From: Brenneria sp. hezel4-2-4
GTDB lineage: Bacteria > Pseudomonadota > Gammaproteobacteria > Enterobacterales > Enterobacteriaceae
Length of the DNA stretch: 64,000 nt
Assembly (NCBI RefSeq): GCF_013155275.1
Contig: NZ_JABJXS010000004.1
Location: 310,001 to 374,000 of the forward strand
Direction of reading: 5' to 3'
The translations under genes and the position numbers were made by a program. Below are positions 34,658 through 44,800 of the stretch, piece by piece; the stretch's first letter is position 1; each line of letters begins with the position of its first letter. The notes under the pieces are model-generated. The model saw only the letters and a list, made by a program, of their open reading frames with translations. It was not told where the DNA came from and did no database searches.

Positions 34658-35758
34658 GTGATCATCATTCGATATCTGGTACGGGAAACATTTAAAAGCC
34701 AATTGGCCATCCTTTTCATTCTGTTGCTGATTTTCTTTTGCCAGAAATTAGTGCGGATACTGGGTGCCGCCGTTGACGGCGAGATCCCGACAAATTTGGT
34801 TATCTCCCTGCTGGGATTAGGCGTGCCGGAGATGATCCAGCTCATTTTGCCGTTAAGCCTGTTTCTTGGGTTATTGATGACATTTGGCCGTCTGTATGCA
34901 GAAAGCGAGATCACGGTGATGCATGCCTGCGGGCTGGGAAAACGCGTGCTGCTAAAAGCCGCGCTGGCGCTGGCGCTGCTGACGGCCGCAATAGCGACCA
35001 TCAACGTGCTGTGGGTCAGCCCCTGGTCTTCTCGGCATCAGGAAGTGGTGCTGGCGGAAGCAAAAGCCAACCCCGGCATGGCAACATTGGTCGAAGGACA
35101 GTTTCAGTCGGCTCAGGGCGGCAACGCGGTGCTGTTTGTCGGCAACGTCAGCGGTCAGGAGTTTGAACACGTGTTTCTGGCGCAGTTGCGGCCCAGCGGA
35201 AACGCTCGGCCTTCCGTGGTGGTGGCCGATCGCGGACACGTCACGCAGAATAGCGAAGGCTCGCAGGTGGTGACGCTGGATAACGGTTCCCGCTATGAAG
35301 GAACCGCGCTGTTACGCGATTTCCGTATCACGGACTTCACCAACTATCAGGCGGTGATTGGTCACCAAACGGTGACGCTTGATAGCAGCGATGTTGAACA
35401 GATGAGTATTCGGGCGCTGTGGCATTCGAACGAGCATGACGCGCGGGCCGAGTTTCACTGGCGTTTAACGCTGATTGTATCGGTATTCATCATGGCGCTG
35501 ATGGTGGTTCCGCTGAGCGCGGTCAACCCGCGGCAAGGGCGTGTGTTGAGCATGCTGCCGGCGATGCTGCTATATCTGATTTTCTTCCTGCTGCAAAGCT
35601 CGCTGCGCTCCAACGCCAGCAAAGGAAAAATAGATCCCATGCTTTGGATCTGGCTGACGAACCTGGTGTATTTCGGCATTGCGGTGGCGCTCAACCTATG
35701 GGACAGCGTTCCGCTGCGCAGAGTGCGCGCCCGTCTTAAATTACAAGGAGCGGCCTGA
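34658..35758 (+). CDS. lptF: LPS export permease LptF
   Basis: LptF is one of the two inner-membrane permeases of LptB2FGC, which extracts lipopolysaccharide and pushes it along the Lpt bridge. The 366-residue protein begins at a GTG with the conserved MIIIRYLVRETFKSQLAILF and shows three N-terminal helices, a periplasmic beta-jellyroll, and three C-terminal helices. Length and start match E. coli LptF. lptG follows with a start/stop overlap. Confidence 0.97.
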   Translation: MIIIRYLVRETFKSQLAILFILLLIFFCQKLVRILGAAVDGEIPTNLVISLLGLGVPEMIQLILPLSLFLGLLMTFGRLYAESEITVMHACGLGKRVLLKAALALALLTAAIATINVLWVSPWSSRHQEVVLAEAKANPGMATLVEGQFQSAQGGNAVLFVGNVSGQEFEHVFLAQLRPSGNARPSVVVADRGHVTQNSEGSQVVTLDNGSRYEGTALLRDFRITDFTNYQAVIGHQTVTLDSSDVEQMSIRALWHSNEHDARAEFHWRLTLIVSVFIMALMVVPLSAVNPRQGRVLSMLPAMLLYLIFFLLQSSLRSNASKGKIDPMLWIWLTNLVYFGIAVALNLWDSVPLRRVRARLKLQGAA

Positions 35759-36828
35759 TGTTTGGCGTACTGGACCGCTATATCGGTAAAACCATTTTCA
35801 ATACCATCATGATGACCCTCTTCATGCTGGTATCCCTGTCCGGCATCATCAAGTTTGTCGATCAGTTACGTAAGGTCGGACAAGGCGGCTATTCGGCATT
35901 CGGCGCCGGGCTTTATACGTTGCTCAGCGTACCCAAAGACATTGAAATCTTCTTCCCAATGGCCGCGCTGCTCGGTGCTTTGCTGGGTCTCGGAACGCTG
36001 GCCACCCGCAGTGAGCTGGTGGTGATGCAGGCCGCGGGATTTACCCGTCTGCAAATCGCCTCCGCCGTCATGAAAACTGCCATTCCGCTGGTATTACTTA
36101 CCATGGCGATAGGCGAATGGGTATCGCCGCAGGGTGAGCAGATGGCGCGCAACTACCGTTCGCAGATGATGTACGGCGGTTCGATGCTCTCTACGCAAAA
36201 TGGCCTGTGGGCAAAAGACGGCAATGACTTCATTTATATTGAACGCGTTGTGGGCGACAGCGAGCTTGCCGGCGTCAATATTTACCATTTCGACCAACAA
36301 AACAAACTGCTGTCCGTTCGCTATGCGGCGTCCGCCTCTTTCGATAATGGCGTATGGAAACTCACTCAGGTTGACGAGTCCGACCTGAGCGATGGAAAAC
36401 AGATTGGCGGCAGCCAGACGCTGAGCGGTGAATGGAGAACCAACCTGACGCCCGATAAACTGGGCGTGGTGGCGCTGGAACCTGACTCGCTTTCTATTCG
36501 CGGGCTGCGCGATTACGCCGCCTACCTGAAGCAAAGCGGACAGGAATCGAGCCGTTACCAGCTCAATATGTGGAGCAAGATATTTGCGCCGCTATCCGTC
36601 GCCGTAATGATGCTAATGGCGCTGTCGTTCATCTTTGGCCCGCTACGCAGCGTGCCGGCCGGCGCCCGTATCGTCATCGGCATCAGTTTCGGTTTCCTGT
36701 TCTACCTGCTGAATGAAATCTTTCGACCGCTCAGTCTGGTGTACGGCATTCCTCCGATACTGGGCGCCGTATTACCGAGCGCCGTGTTCTTGGTCATCAG
36801 CGTGGCGCTGCTGCTCAAACGTCGTTAA
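35758..36828 (+). CDS. lptG: LPS export permease LptG
   Basis: LptG partners LptF in the LptB2FGC transporter. The 356-residue protein begins MFGVLDRYIGKTIFNTIMMTLFMLVSLSGIIKFVDQLRK, typical of LptG, and has six helices around a periplasmic jellyroll. Its ATG overlaps the lptF stop (TGATG). A hairpin with a T run follows, marking the end of the operon just before leuX. Confidence 0.97.
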   Translation: MFGVLDRYIGKTIFNTIMMTLFMLVSLSGIIKFVDQLRKVGQGGYSAFGAGLYTLLSVPKDIEIFFPMAALLGALLGLGTLATRSELVVMQAAGFTRLQIASAVMKTAIPLVLLTMAIGEWVSPQGEQMARNYRSQMMYGGSMLSTQNGLWAKDGNDFIYIERVVGDSELAGVNIYHFDQQNKLLSVRYAASASFDNGVWKLTQVDESDLSDGKQIGGSQTLSGEWRTNLTPDKLGVVALEPDSLSIRGLRDYAAYLKQSGQESSRYQLNMWSKIFAPLSVAVMMLMALSFIFGPLRSVPAGARIVIGISFGFLFYLLNEIFRPLSLVYGIPPILGAVLPSAVFLVISVALLLKRR

Positions 36829-36845
36829 GGTAAACTGAACAGATA

Positions 36846-36881
36846 AAAGGCGCTGGCCGGGCAACCGCTCAGCGCTTTTTT
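36846..36881 (+). terminator. lptFG terminator
   Basis: GCGCTG (36850-36855) pairs with CAGCGC (36870-36875), extended by A-T pairs, and is followed by six T residues. It is an intrinsic terminator 17 bp after lptG. Confidence 0.8.
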
Positions 36882-36998
36882 GTCGGCGGCGACATCCAGG
36901 TACAACGTAAAAGTGCCCTTCCCTGCCCCCGAAAGCGCGATAACACCTTGCCAAAGATGATTTTTTCAGCACTTAACCCGGCACCGGACGGATTAGAG

Positions 36999-37026
36999 TT
37001 GCGCCCGAGTCGGCAAAAGGTATAAT
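36999..37026 (+). promoter_or_regulatory. leuX promoter
   Basis: TTGCGC (36999-37004), a 16-bp spacer and a perfect TATAAT (37021-37026) are followed by a GC-rich discriminator, typical of stringently controlled stable-RNA promoters. The tRNA begins 30 bp further on. Confidence 0.8.
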
Positions 37027-37055
37027 GCACCCGTTTTCCGCATACTACTTTCAGT

Positions 37056-37140
37056 GCCGAAGTGGCGAAATCGGTAGACGCAGTTGATTCAAAATCAACC
37101 GTAGAAATACGTGCCGGTTCGAGTCCGGCCTTCGGCACCA
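37056..37140 (+). tRNA. leuX: tRNA-Leu(CAA)
   Basis: An 85-nt tRNA with acceptor stem GCCGAAG/CTTCGGC, encoded CCA end, long variable arm and anticodon loop TTCAAAA (anticodon CAA, reading UUG). The sequence appears essentially identical to E. coli leuX. Its 3' end is a well-known integration site for P4-type integrases, and an integrase gene follows 200 bp downstream. Confidence 0.98.
37118..37140 (+). other. Probable attL core, 3' end of leuX
   Basis: P4-family integrases insert at the T-arm and acceptor end of tRNA genes, and the integrase lies just downstream. The exact crossover core cannot be set because no second copy of this 3' end was found within the window; attR must lie beyond 64,000. 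Confidence 0.6.
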
Positions 37141-37153
37141 TTAGTATGTAAAT

Positions 37154-37177
37154 AGACCTCAACTGAGGTCTTTTTTT
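37154..37177 (+). terminator. leuX terminator
   Basis: AGACCTC (37154-37160) and GAGGTCT (37165-37171) form a stem with a 4-base loop, followed by a T7 tract. This is a rho-independent terminator 14 bp after leuX. Confidence 0.88.
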
Positions 37178-37339
37178 ATGTCTAAAATCCAGTCCCCGCA
37201 AGGCTTTTCCCCGCTTTTCAGTCAACCGACATCAATCTGAGTTACCCCACATCAACATGCTTGTGAGTATAGAACCGAGTATATATGCTGGTTCGATAAT
37301 ACTTATATACTCACGGCAGCACATGGAAGGAGAACTTTT

Positions 37340-38605
37340 ATGGCTCTGACAGATATCAAAGTGCGTTCTGCAAAACCGCAGGAAAAGGAGTACACCCTTG
37401 TCGATGGGGATGGCATGTTTTTGCTTATTCATCCCAACGGCTCAAAATACTGGCGGTTCCGTTTTCGCTTTGGTGGTAATCAGCACCTGATGGCGTTTGG
37501 GGTTTATCCTGAAACTTCGTTAGCCGATGCGAGGCAGAAGAGGGACGAGTCCAGAAAGCTGGTTGCTGCTGGTATCGATCCTCGCGAACATAAGCGTGCT
37601 GTAAAGGAGGAGAAGGCGAAAGAGGCCATTACCTTTGAGTCAGTTGCCAGGGAGTGGCATGCAACTAACAATAAATGGTCAGAGGAACACAGTCGGAGGG
37701 TGCTGAAGAGCCTGGAAGACAATCTGTTCCCTACAATTGGGAAGCGGAGTATTGATAGTTTCAGCACACGCGATCTCCTTGTACCTATTAAAGTAGTTGA
37801 GGCTACAGGGCGACTTGAAGTTGCTTCACGTCTTCAGCAGCGTACTAATGCGATTATGCGTTATGCAGTGCAAAGTGGTTTGATTGATTACAACCCAGCT
37901 CAAGAAATGGCTGGTGCTGTCGCTTCCAGTAACCGTGTCCACCGTCCAGCGCTTGATTTGAAACGCTTACCTGAATTACTTCATCGAATCGACGGTTACA
38001 CGGGACGCCAAATGACCCGTCTGGCTGTTGAGCTCACGTTATTAATCTTTATTCGTTCTAGTGAATTGCGCTTTGCCCGCTGGTCTGAGATCGATTTCGA
38101 TACGGCAATGTGGACGATACCGGCGGAACGAGAAGCTATTGAAGGAGTGAAGCACTCTCAACGTGGTTCTAAAATGCGTACACCTCATCTGGTGCCATTG
38201 TCTCACCAGGCTTTAGCAATCCTCAGACAGGTTCACAAGCTTAGTGGCGAGCGCGATTTTGTTTTCGTTGGGGATCACAACCCTCGTAAACCGATGAGTG
38301 AAAACACGGTGAACAAGGCGCTGCGCGTGATGGGATACGACACGAAGGTTGAGGTTTGCGGGCATGGATTTAGGACGATGGCATGTAGCTCGTTGATTGA
38401 ATCGGGGTTGTGGTCGAGGGATGCGGTAGAACGGCAGATGAGCCATATGGAGCGTAACTCTGTAAGAGCTGCTTACATTCATAAGGCTGAGCATTTGGAC
38501 GAGCGAAGATTGATGCTGCAATGGTGGGCGGATTATCTGGATGCGAATCGGGAGAGTGGGATTACGCCGTTTGACTATGCAAAAATCAATCGGGGTAATA
38601 TTTAG
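37340..38605 (+). CDS. P4-family tyrosine integrase
   Basis: This 421-residue site-specific recombinase has an N-terminal DUF4102 arm-binding domain (ALTDIKVRSAKPQEKEYTLVDGDGMFL), a core-binding domain and a C-terminal catalytic domain. Catalytic residues visible are Arg239 (IRSSELR), His342 and Arg345 (HGFR), His369 and Tyr379 (RAAYIHKAE). Position 200 bp after leuX and family both point to insertion at the leuX 3' end, as for E. coli IntB and pathogenicity-island integrases. The start has an upstream GGAG ribosome site. It appears intact. Confidence 0.96.
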   Translation: MALTDIKVRSAKPQEKEYTLVDGDGMFLLIHPNGSKYWRFRFRFGGNQHLMAFGVYPETSLADARQKRDESRKLVAAGIDPREHKRAVKEEKAKEAITFESVAREWHATNNKWSEEHSRRVLKSLEDNLFPTIGKRSIDSFSTRDLLVPIKVVEATGRLEVASRLQQRTNAIMRYAVQSGLIDYNPAQEMAGAVASSNRVHRPALDLKRLPELLHRIDGYTGRQMTRLAVELTLLIFIRSSELRFARWSEIDFDTAMWTIPAEREAIEGVKHSQRGSKMRTPHLVPLSHQALAILRQVHKLSGERDFVFVGDHNPRKPMSENTVNKALRVMGYDTKVEVCGHGFRTMACSSLIESGLWSRDAVERQMSHMERNSVRAAYIHKAEHLDERRLMLQWWADYLDANRESGITPFDYAKINRGNI

Positions 38606-38635
38606 TGTATATGTTTAATTAATATACAACTAATC

Positions 38636-38661
38636 AACCAGCTTCACTTTGGAAGCTGGTT
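38636..38661 (+). terminator. Hairpin after integrase
   Basis: A perfect 10-bp stem AACCAGCTTC / GAAGCTGGTT (38636-38645 with 38652-38661) follows the integrase stop by 30 bp. It lacks a T run, so termination strength is uncertain. Confidence 0.5.
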
Positions 38662-38822
38662 GATGGATGGATTTGATCCGCCAGCTCTGGATGTGTTTCG
38701 TGGACGGATAGGAAAATATACAATGTTGAAATTGCTCGTGATGAATGTGTTAAAGAGCCTATAGATATCATGGGTTAGCTTTTATACAATAGGTGAATTC
38801 TTACTTTAGAGAACATGAACTC

Positions 38823-40472
38823 ATGAGCGCAATCACATTACGTAAAGCGTTGGGTGTACTTGCGAAGTCATCTTCGTTTTCCGTCACCACCGTGACACAC
38901 CGTCAGAAGGATGAGTTCGATCAGTTAAAGGAACAACTCTTTGTTAAACAAGAGATTGAAACCGAGTTACAACGCTATCTGGATGTTGCTAAACCCGGTG
39001 AAATCATTTTTTTATGCGGTAGTAGCGGGGACGGAAAGTCCGAAATTTTAACCCGCTGTCAGTCAGATCCGCGTTATCAGCGGCGGTTTAATTTCCATCT
39101 GGATGCCACTCATAGCTTTGCCCCTCGACAATCAGCCATTGATGCTTTGAATGAGTTATTTGCTAATCATCATCAGCAGTCATCTCCGTTGCTCATTGGC
39201 ATCAACACCGGAATGCTTGCTAACTTTGCCCGAGAAGGCGCTGAATGCCACAGGGTGATCCGGTCTGCAATTGACTCATTTTTATCAGGGCAGCAGGATG
39301 CAAGCCGTCCTTACCGTAACGAGAATTGTTCTTTTTTTGATTTTGAACATTACCCTAAATTCCAGTTTGACGAAAATAAACAATATTCATCATTTATTAA
39401 GACCTTATTAGATAATTTAACTCGTGATGATGATAATAATTTATTTCAGTTTATTTTTCGGCGCGATGAGTCAATTAATCCAGATCTAAAAGAGGTCGCA
39501 AACTTTAAATTGCTTTGCATGCCAGGCGTGCAGGATGTATTAATTACGCAGCTCTTTAAAGCGCGATTAATTAAAGACCAATTTGTAACGACCCGAACGC
39601 TGTTGGATTTTTTGCATCATCTGCTGATGGGGCCTGGCTACTTATTTGATAATCTCTTCACCGGTGCAGAAAATGATCTGATTAAAAAAGTTTCCGATTT
39701 TGATCCCGCCAGATTGCACACCTATGAACTTGATCAGTTTGTTTTGCGCTATGAACTGGGGCTGGTTGATGCTGATCTCGATGATTTTTTAGCCGCACTT
39801 GAGCCGTTGCACATTAAGTTTGATCGCCAGAGCGTTAAGTCTGGTGACGCAACCTGCTTGATCCGGCTTTTCTGGCTGTTGCAGTACGAGTCATTGGGTA
39901 ATGATTATCATCGGAAATTTTCCGCGTTCTTTAACGAATCGCTGTTTGAACGTTACTCAGAAATCTGGCACTTGCATAGTAATTACACAGCAGATCCGGA
40001 GCAAAAAAGGTCACTGAATCGCTTCTATGCTTTTGAGCTTATTGCTGGTATCCAGCGCTATGCTAACCGCAAAGCGCCTGAATTAAGTATGCAAAAAGAA
40101 GAGTTCTTTTTGGGTGAGTTCGGAGGTGTTAAAATAACCGCGCCGGTAGAGATAAAGCCTGACTGGGACTCTATTCGTAATAAACACACGGCTCATCCTA
40201 CCGGCTTTGATATATATTTAAAGGTGGGGTGTAACGCACTTCCTCCTGTTCACATTGGGCTCAATCTCTTTGAACTTTTGCACAAATTGAACAATGGATA
40301 TCGTCCGAATAAATACGATAAAAATGCCATAGTTCTGCTGGATGAACTCGTTGAATTAATTGCCGAACAAGCTAAATCTAGCCGCGATATAAAATTTTAT
40401 GATGGCAGATTCCGAGTCTATCGCGCAAAAGCAGATGACGACATAATATCAATTAGCTGCATGGAGGGATAA
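38823..40472 (+). CDS. dptF: Phosphorothioation-dependent restriction protein DptF
   Basis: DptF (also called DndF) is one of three proteins that restrict DNA lacking phosphorothioate marks. From ATG 38823 the protein has 549 residues and begins with the family-like LRKALGVLAKSSSFSVTTVTHR. A P-loop GSSGDGKS is at residues 66-73, indicating an ATP-binding role. The open frame extends to GTG 38793, but the ATG start aligns better with the expected N terminus. dptG follows after 1 bp and dptH overlaps dptG, so dptFGH form one operon. It converges on dndBCDE downstream, the partner modification operon. Confidence 0.88.
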   Translation: MSAITLRKALGVLAKSSSFSVTTVTHRQKDEFDQLKEQLFVKQEIETELQRYLDVAKPGEIIFLCGSSGDGKSEILTRCQSDPRYQRRFNFHLDATHSFAPRQSAIDALNELFANHHQQSSPLLIGINTGMLANFAREGAECHRVIRSAIDSFLSGQQDASRPYRNENCSFFDFEHYPKFQFDENKQYSSFIKTLLDNLTRDDDNNLFQFIFRRDESINPDLKEVANFKLLCMPGVQDVLITQLFKARLIKDQFVTTRTLLDFLHHLLMGPGYLFDNLFTGAENDLIKKVSDFDPARLHTYELDQFVLRYELGLVDADLDDFLAALEPLHIKFDRQSVKSGDATCLIRLFWLLQYESLGNDYHRKFSAFFNESLFERYSEIWHLHSNYTADPEQKRSLNRFYAFELIAGIQRYANRKAPELSMQKEEFFLGEFGGVKITAPVEIKPDWDSIRNKHTAHPTGFDIYLKVGCNALPPVHIGLNLFELLHKLNNGYRPNKYDKNAIVLLDELVELIAEQAKSSRDIKFYDGRFRVYRAKADDDIISISCMEG

Positions 40473-40473
40473 C

Positions 40474-41802
40474 ATGATATATCCCATTACCCTAAAAAAA
40501 CTGAAAGTTGGAAACAATATAGTCGATAGCTACTTACCAGTGCGTAACAGCAATAATAATATTGATTGGAAAATAGTTACTGGTCTGGTACTTAGTTATG
40601 CACTTAAACATAAGATTGATGATTACGATTTCTCTCAGTTTCGTGATGACTGCAGATCTGATTTGCAGGGAGTACTTGAAGATTCAGAATTTTGGTCGAT
40701 CTTGGAAAGAATGTACTTTACAAACTATGATGTTTTCCGTGTATCTCCGCTTTTTTTACTTTTCCATGCGCAGTTTTCTGATGATAAAATAAATGTAGGC
40801 TCCACAGCAGATAAGCGACTTGCTATCCTATTTTCTAATCTGATAGGGGAGTTTTCATTAAATTATCCAATACAAGATAATTTAAATTTCATCGAGCAAA
40901 GAATGTTAGGTAAACTTGCTAAAAATATTACTCCTTTTTTGGGCAGGGGACCATTTACAGAAGAACAACCATATTTACCCTATATGGTGGAGTGTTTTCA
41001 GTCAGATCTTTCATTTTTAGCAGAGCATCCAAAGTATCTATTACAAGAGCTAACCAATACTCTTCGATTGTATGCCTTCAGCTGGTGTGCTCAATTAGCA
41101 CTCAATATTGATAACTGGAAAGATGGAGTTCCAAAAAGCAAATCGTTGTTTTTTATTCTTGATAGTGAGAAGGCTAGCTCCGAACGTGATATGTTGAAAC
41201 GATATGGTTATAAACTATTCTCAAGTCAAAGTGAAAAACTTTTCCCCATGCTTTCTGCATTAGAGGTATTACAGTGGGAAAAAGGCGAAAAAAAACGTCC
41301 ATTATGGCAGGTTTATCAGGATGTACTAAATTATCCAGACACTTCATTCCAGATATTAAATGCGCTTAATAAGTATTTGAGTGAATTTATTGAGAATCGG
41401 AAGCTCGAAGCTAGGGAAAAAGCATCAACTCTAGAAGGTGTCTTCAATCAATTTTTTTCTGTTGCTCTTGAACAATTCCAAGATAAAAAAGATAGGGCAG
41501 CAGTAAACCGTAATTACATCAATGAGTTGGAAAGAGAAATCTGTACAGGTTTCATTCAGGTCCGTGGTCGGGCAGGGAAAGTGCTGGTGCTGAATCAGGA
41601 TCGTCTTCTGTTGCTGACCAATCTCACTGTGGGCAAAAATGACAAACTCCGCCTGCATGAACTGCTGCGTGGTTTTGAACAGCGTGGTTTTTATCTGGAC
41701 AACCAGTCGGCGCAAACGCTGGTGGCGTTTTATGAACGCATGGGAAATGTAGAGCGAATGAGTGATAGTGGAGACGCCGTGTATGTCCGTAAAACAGTAT
41801 GA
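40474..41802 (+). CDS. dptG: Phosphorothioation-dependent restriction protein DptG
   Basis: This 442-residue protein, lying between dptF and dptH with nearly no gaps, corresponds to DptG (DndG), a component of the phosphorothioation-linked restriction complex with no recognised catalytic motif. The C-terminal part, ELEREICTGFIQVRGRAGKVLVLNQDRLLLLTNLTVG..KLRLHELLRGFEQRGF, is typical of the family. The start follows GGAGGG by a few bases. Base composition is markedly AT-rich to about 41,530 and then abruptly more balanced, as in dptH, hinting that the 5' part was swapped by recombination. Confidence 0.85.
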   Translation: MIYPITLKKLKVGNNIVDSYLPVRNSNNNIDWKIVTGLVLSYALKHKIDDYDFSQFRDDCRSDLQGVLEDSEFWSILERMYFTNYDVFRVSPLFLLFHAQFSDDKINVGSTADKRLAILFSNLIGEFSLNYPIQDNLNFIEQRMLGKLAKNITPFLGRGPFTEEQPYLPYMVECFQSDLSFLAEHPKYLLQELTNTLRLYAFSWCAQLALNIDNWKDGVPKSKSLFFILDSEKASSERDMLKRYGYKLFSSQSEKLFPMLSALEVLQWEKGEKKRPLWQVYQDVLNYPDTSFQILNALNKYLSEFIENRKLEAREKASTLEGVFNQFFSVALEQFQDKKDRAAVNRNYINELEREICTGFIQVRGRAGKVLVLNQDRLLLLTNLTVGKNDKLRLHELLRGFEQRGFYLDNQSAQTLVAFYERMGNVERMSDSGDAVYVRKTV

Positions 41803-44800
41803 AACCTATCTGGCAGAAACTTTTATTGAATGGGTAGGTGGCATCATTCAGCCCGGCGAGCGCTACCAGTTCAAATCTCCCGATCCCGATAATGCCCTAA
41901 AACTGTGGGAAGCATTCGTCTCTCTGGCGGACGGCAATCAGTTGGAAATTGCGCCAGGGCAATATATTGATTGCCTCCCCTGCAATGGTGTTCAGCTTAT
42001 TCCTGTATTGCACGGAGCCGAGGCCCCAGCATTCACAGAAAACTACATTTCTCATTTGCGCGATGAAGTTGCAGGGCGCAGCGGCGTTTTTGCCCAAACA
42101 GCGCTGTTGATTATTCACAACAGTATGCTCGATACCCTGGTTAACAGCACGAAAGACGTGGCGGCACCGGATGCTATTTGGTACCCACAAACTTTCAGTC
42201 ATCAACTGGAAAAGCTCATTACTACTAATAGTAACCGTTCGGAATTGTCCCGCTGTTTGCTGGAGGATCAACTGGCGACGGTACTGGATGAAGGCGCGAC
42301 CGTATTTGGTTTCTCGTCGCTGTATCGCTTGCTGGATGATGGCAATCTGGATTTCTCTGAGCTTCATCTGTTTAAAGATGATGAACTACTGAACTACAGC
42401 CAGAAGCAACTACGCACCCGACTGAATGAAAACCGGAAATTATATCGCCAGATAGAAGATAGTGTTGAACGCTACAGTGGACAGCTGGAGAATGTGCTGC
42501 CTGAGTTTAGTACAAAATTCATTCAGGAGCATTTTTACGATAAAGATGACTGGCGTGAGCTCGATTTCTCCGACTATAGGAAAGAGAAAGCACAGAATAG
42601 TGAACAAAAACTGGTGCTGGAGAACGTCTCCGTCGAAAACGGCGAGGTTTGGCAACGGGCGAAAAGCGCCAGTAAGGCAGGCAAACGTGACATCAGTCTG
42701 CTGGTGCAGGTGCAGCCAGGGCAATCAAAGGCTGAGCTGGAGTTCAATTTTCAGGGTAATGACCTTCAGGATAACCAGATAAAGATTGCCCATAATCGCC
42801 AGTTAAAGAATGCACCTTTCTGGCGCACCAGCCGGGCGGGAGGCAAGACTTCACGCATTATGGCATCGGTGCCTTTTGACGGGCATCCTTGCTTCTTTAG
42901 TCTCGAACTGACCAACCGCAATAATTCCGCTGAAGAGTATAAATTTCGTCTGTTGTTGGTCGAGCAGGGACAATTCTGGCTGAACGATATTCAGCACTGT
43001 TACCGCATTGAACCAGGTAAAGAACAAATAACCCTGCAACTGGAAGATAACACTCTGCGTATTGCCGAGTCTGGCAACCTGACCTGTACGTTGAATGACG
43101 AGAGCGAAGACATAGACTGCCAGCATTATGCTCAGGTGAATTTTGAGACGCTGGCAAATCAAAGTGACCTGGTTCAGTTTGCGATCGTTTCCGGCGATAC
43201 CCGTCTGTCGTTTAACATAGAGGGACCGGGAGCAGAAGAAGGGCTAACGCTGCCACTGCTTTTTGACCAAAGTCGTTTCAACAAATTGTTTAAGGAAGAG
43301 GGCAATGCAACTTGGAACCGACTAAAAGGGCGCATCATCCTCGATAATACTGAACACAAGGTCGTCGGTGTACGCCAGCAGTTGTTGATACTGGAAGCCT
43401 CATTAATTGAGCAACGTCTGCTAGGTACGGGAAGTGACGATAGCGAGTTTGCGCTGAATGAACTTCTTGCTAGATACCCCGATCTCCATAACGCTTATGA
43501 GCAGTTATTTGCCTACTATCATCGTCGTAACACCCTGCCGAGTCTGGTGTCGTGGTCAACGGAATATCGCACACTAGTCAGCTACATTGTTACTACGTTT
43601 GAACAGTCACTCCAGCAAATAGGCCTGAGCAGAGCGCTGACAGCACAAGAGAAACGTCTTCTGCATCTTGGGATCTGCCGCAATGATAGCCATGAGCGCC
43701 TCTCTCCGCTGCATCCTCTGGTCCTGGCCTACCATCTACAACTGGCAGAAACTATCGTTGCGGAGTCGGAACAGCACGATTCGGCATCATTTGCCACACT
43801 ACCGCCGATCACTCTTGATCGCTTGATGGTTTCCGGGTTAGTACCGTTTGTTTATCACAGTGAGCATGAATACGCGCAACTACAGCCGGTGGATGAAAAC
43901 CGCTTCTGGATTGATGTGGTTCCCCAGCGGCAGGTCAGCCATGACTACGTTAAACGTCTGGTAAAAGACAAACTTAATGAGTTCACGGACGCTTACGCCC
44001 GGTTGTTCCAGAGCGCTGAAAACAGTGCGTTGATTATCAATGCCATTAATCAAGGGAACGCCAAAGAACTGTTTCTGGGATTAGTAGAATATTTTAAGCA
44101 AGAAAAAGAGAAGGCTATTTCGGTTCATGTGAACTGCTACGATGAACGTTTGCTACCCAATATGTTCGATCACTTCGCAGAAAGTGGTAGCTATGAGCAG
44201 CTTAAAAACGATCTCGATCTGAACAGCGGCGTATGGCGGGCGGAAGCCGATATGCTGATTGACCTGCTGCGTAGCCGGTTAACGTTCAGCAAGTTTGTCC
44301 TGCCGTCAGAAAGCGACAAGCTGGCCTATGCACATCTGGCATTTTTCACCAATACAGCACCTGTGGATTGCCGCCAGATCCGCATTGAAGATGCGTCCAG
44401 TGGGGTATTGTGTCATGGGTTGATCGCTGGGGAAGGTGCCGAAACGCAGGGGGATGCTTACTTTACCGCGTTTGGACTGCGTGATGTGGATACTGAGTCC
44501 TACTGCGCCCTGCGTCTTGCCCGACTAATCGGCTGCCTGTGGCAACCTGCACGTCAAAGCAACAGCCAGTATCATGGACAAGGGATCGGCCTGGCTGTGA
44601 GCGGCAATTTTAAACAGCTGCTCAATTACTCCTACAGTAGTGCGCTCTGGACCACCATTATTGATCCAAAAGTCACTCTCGACTTTTTCACCAGTCAGAA
44701 AGATGTGGTGCTTATCCACTATTCTGACCAGTACACCAGTTGCGCAGGCTACGATGCCGTCACCGTCACGAAGCAGGTTGATTTGTTCCTGCGGTTGCTC

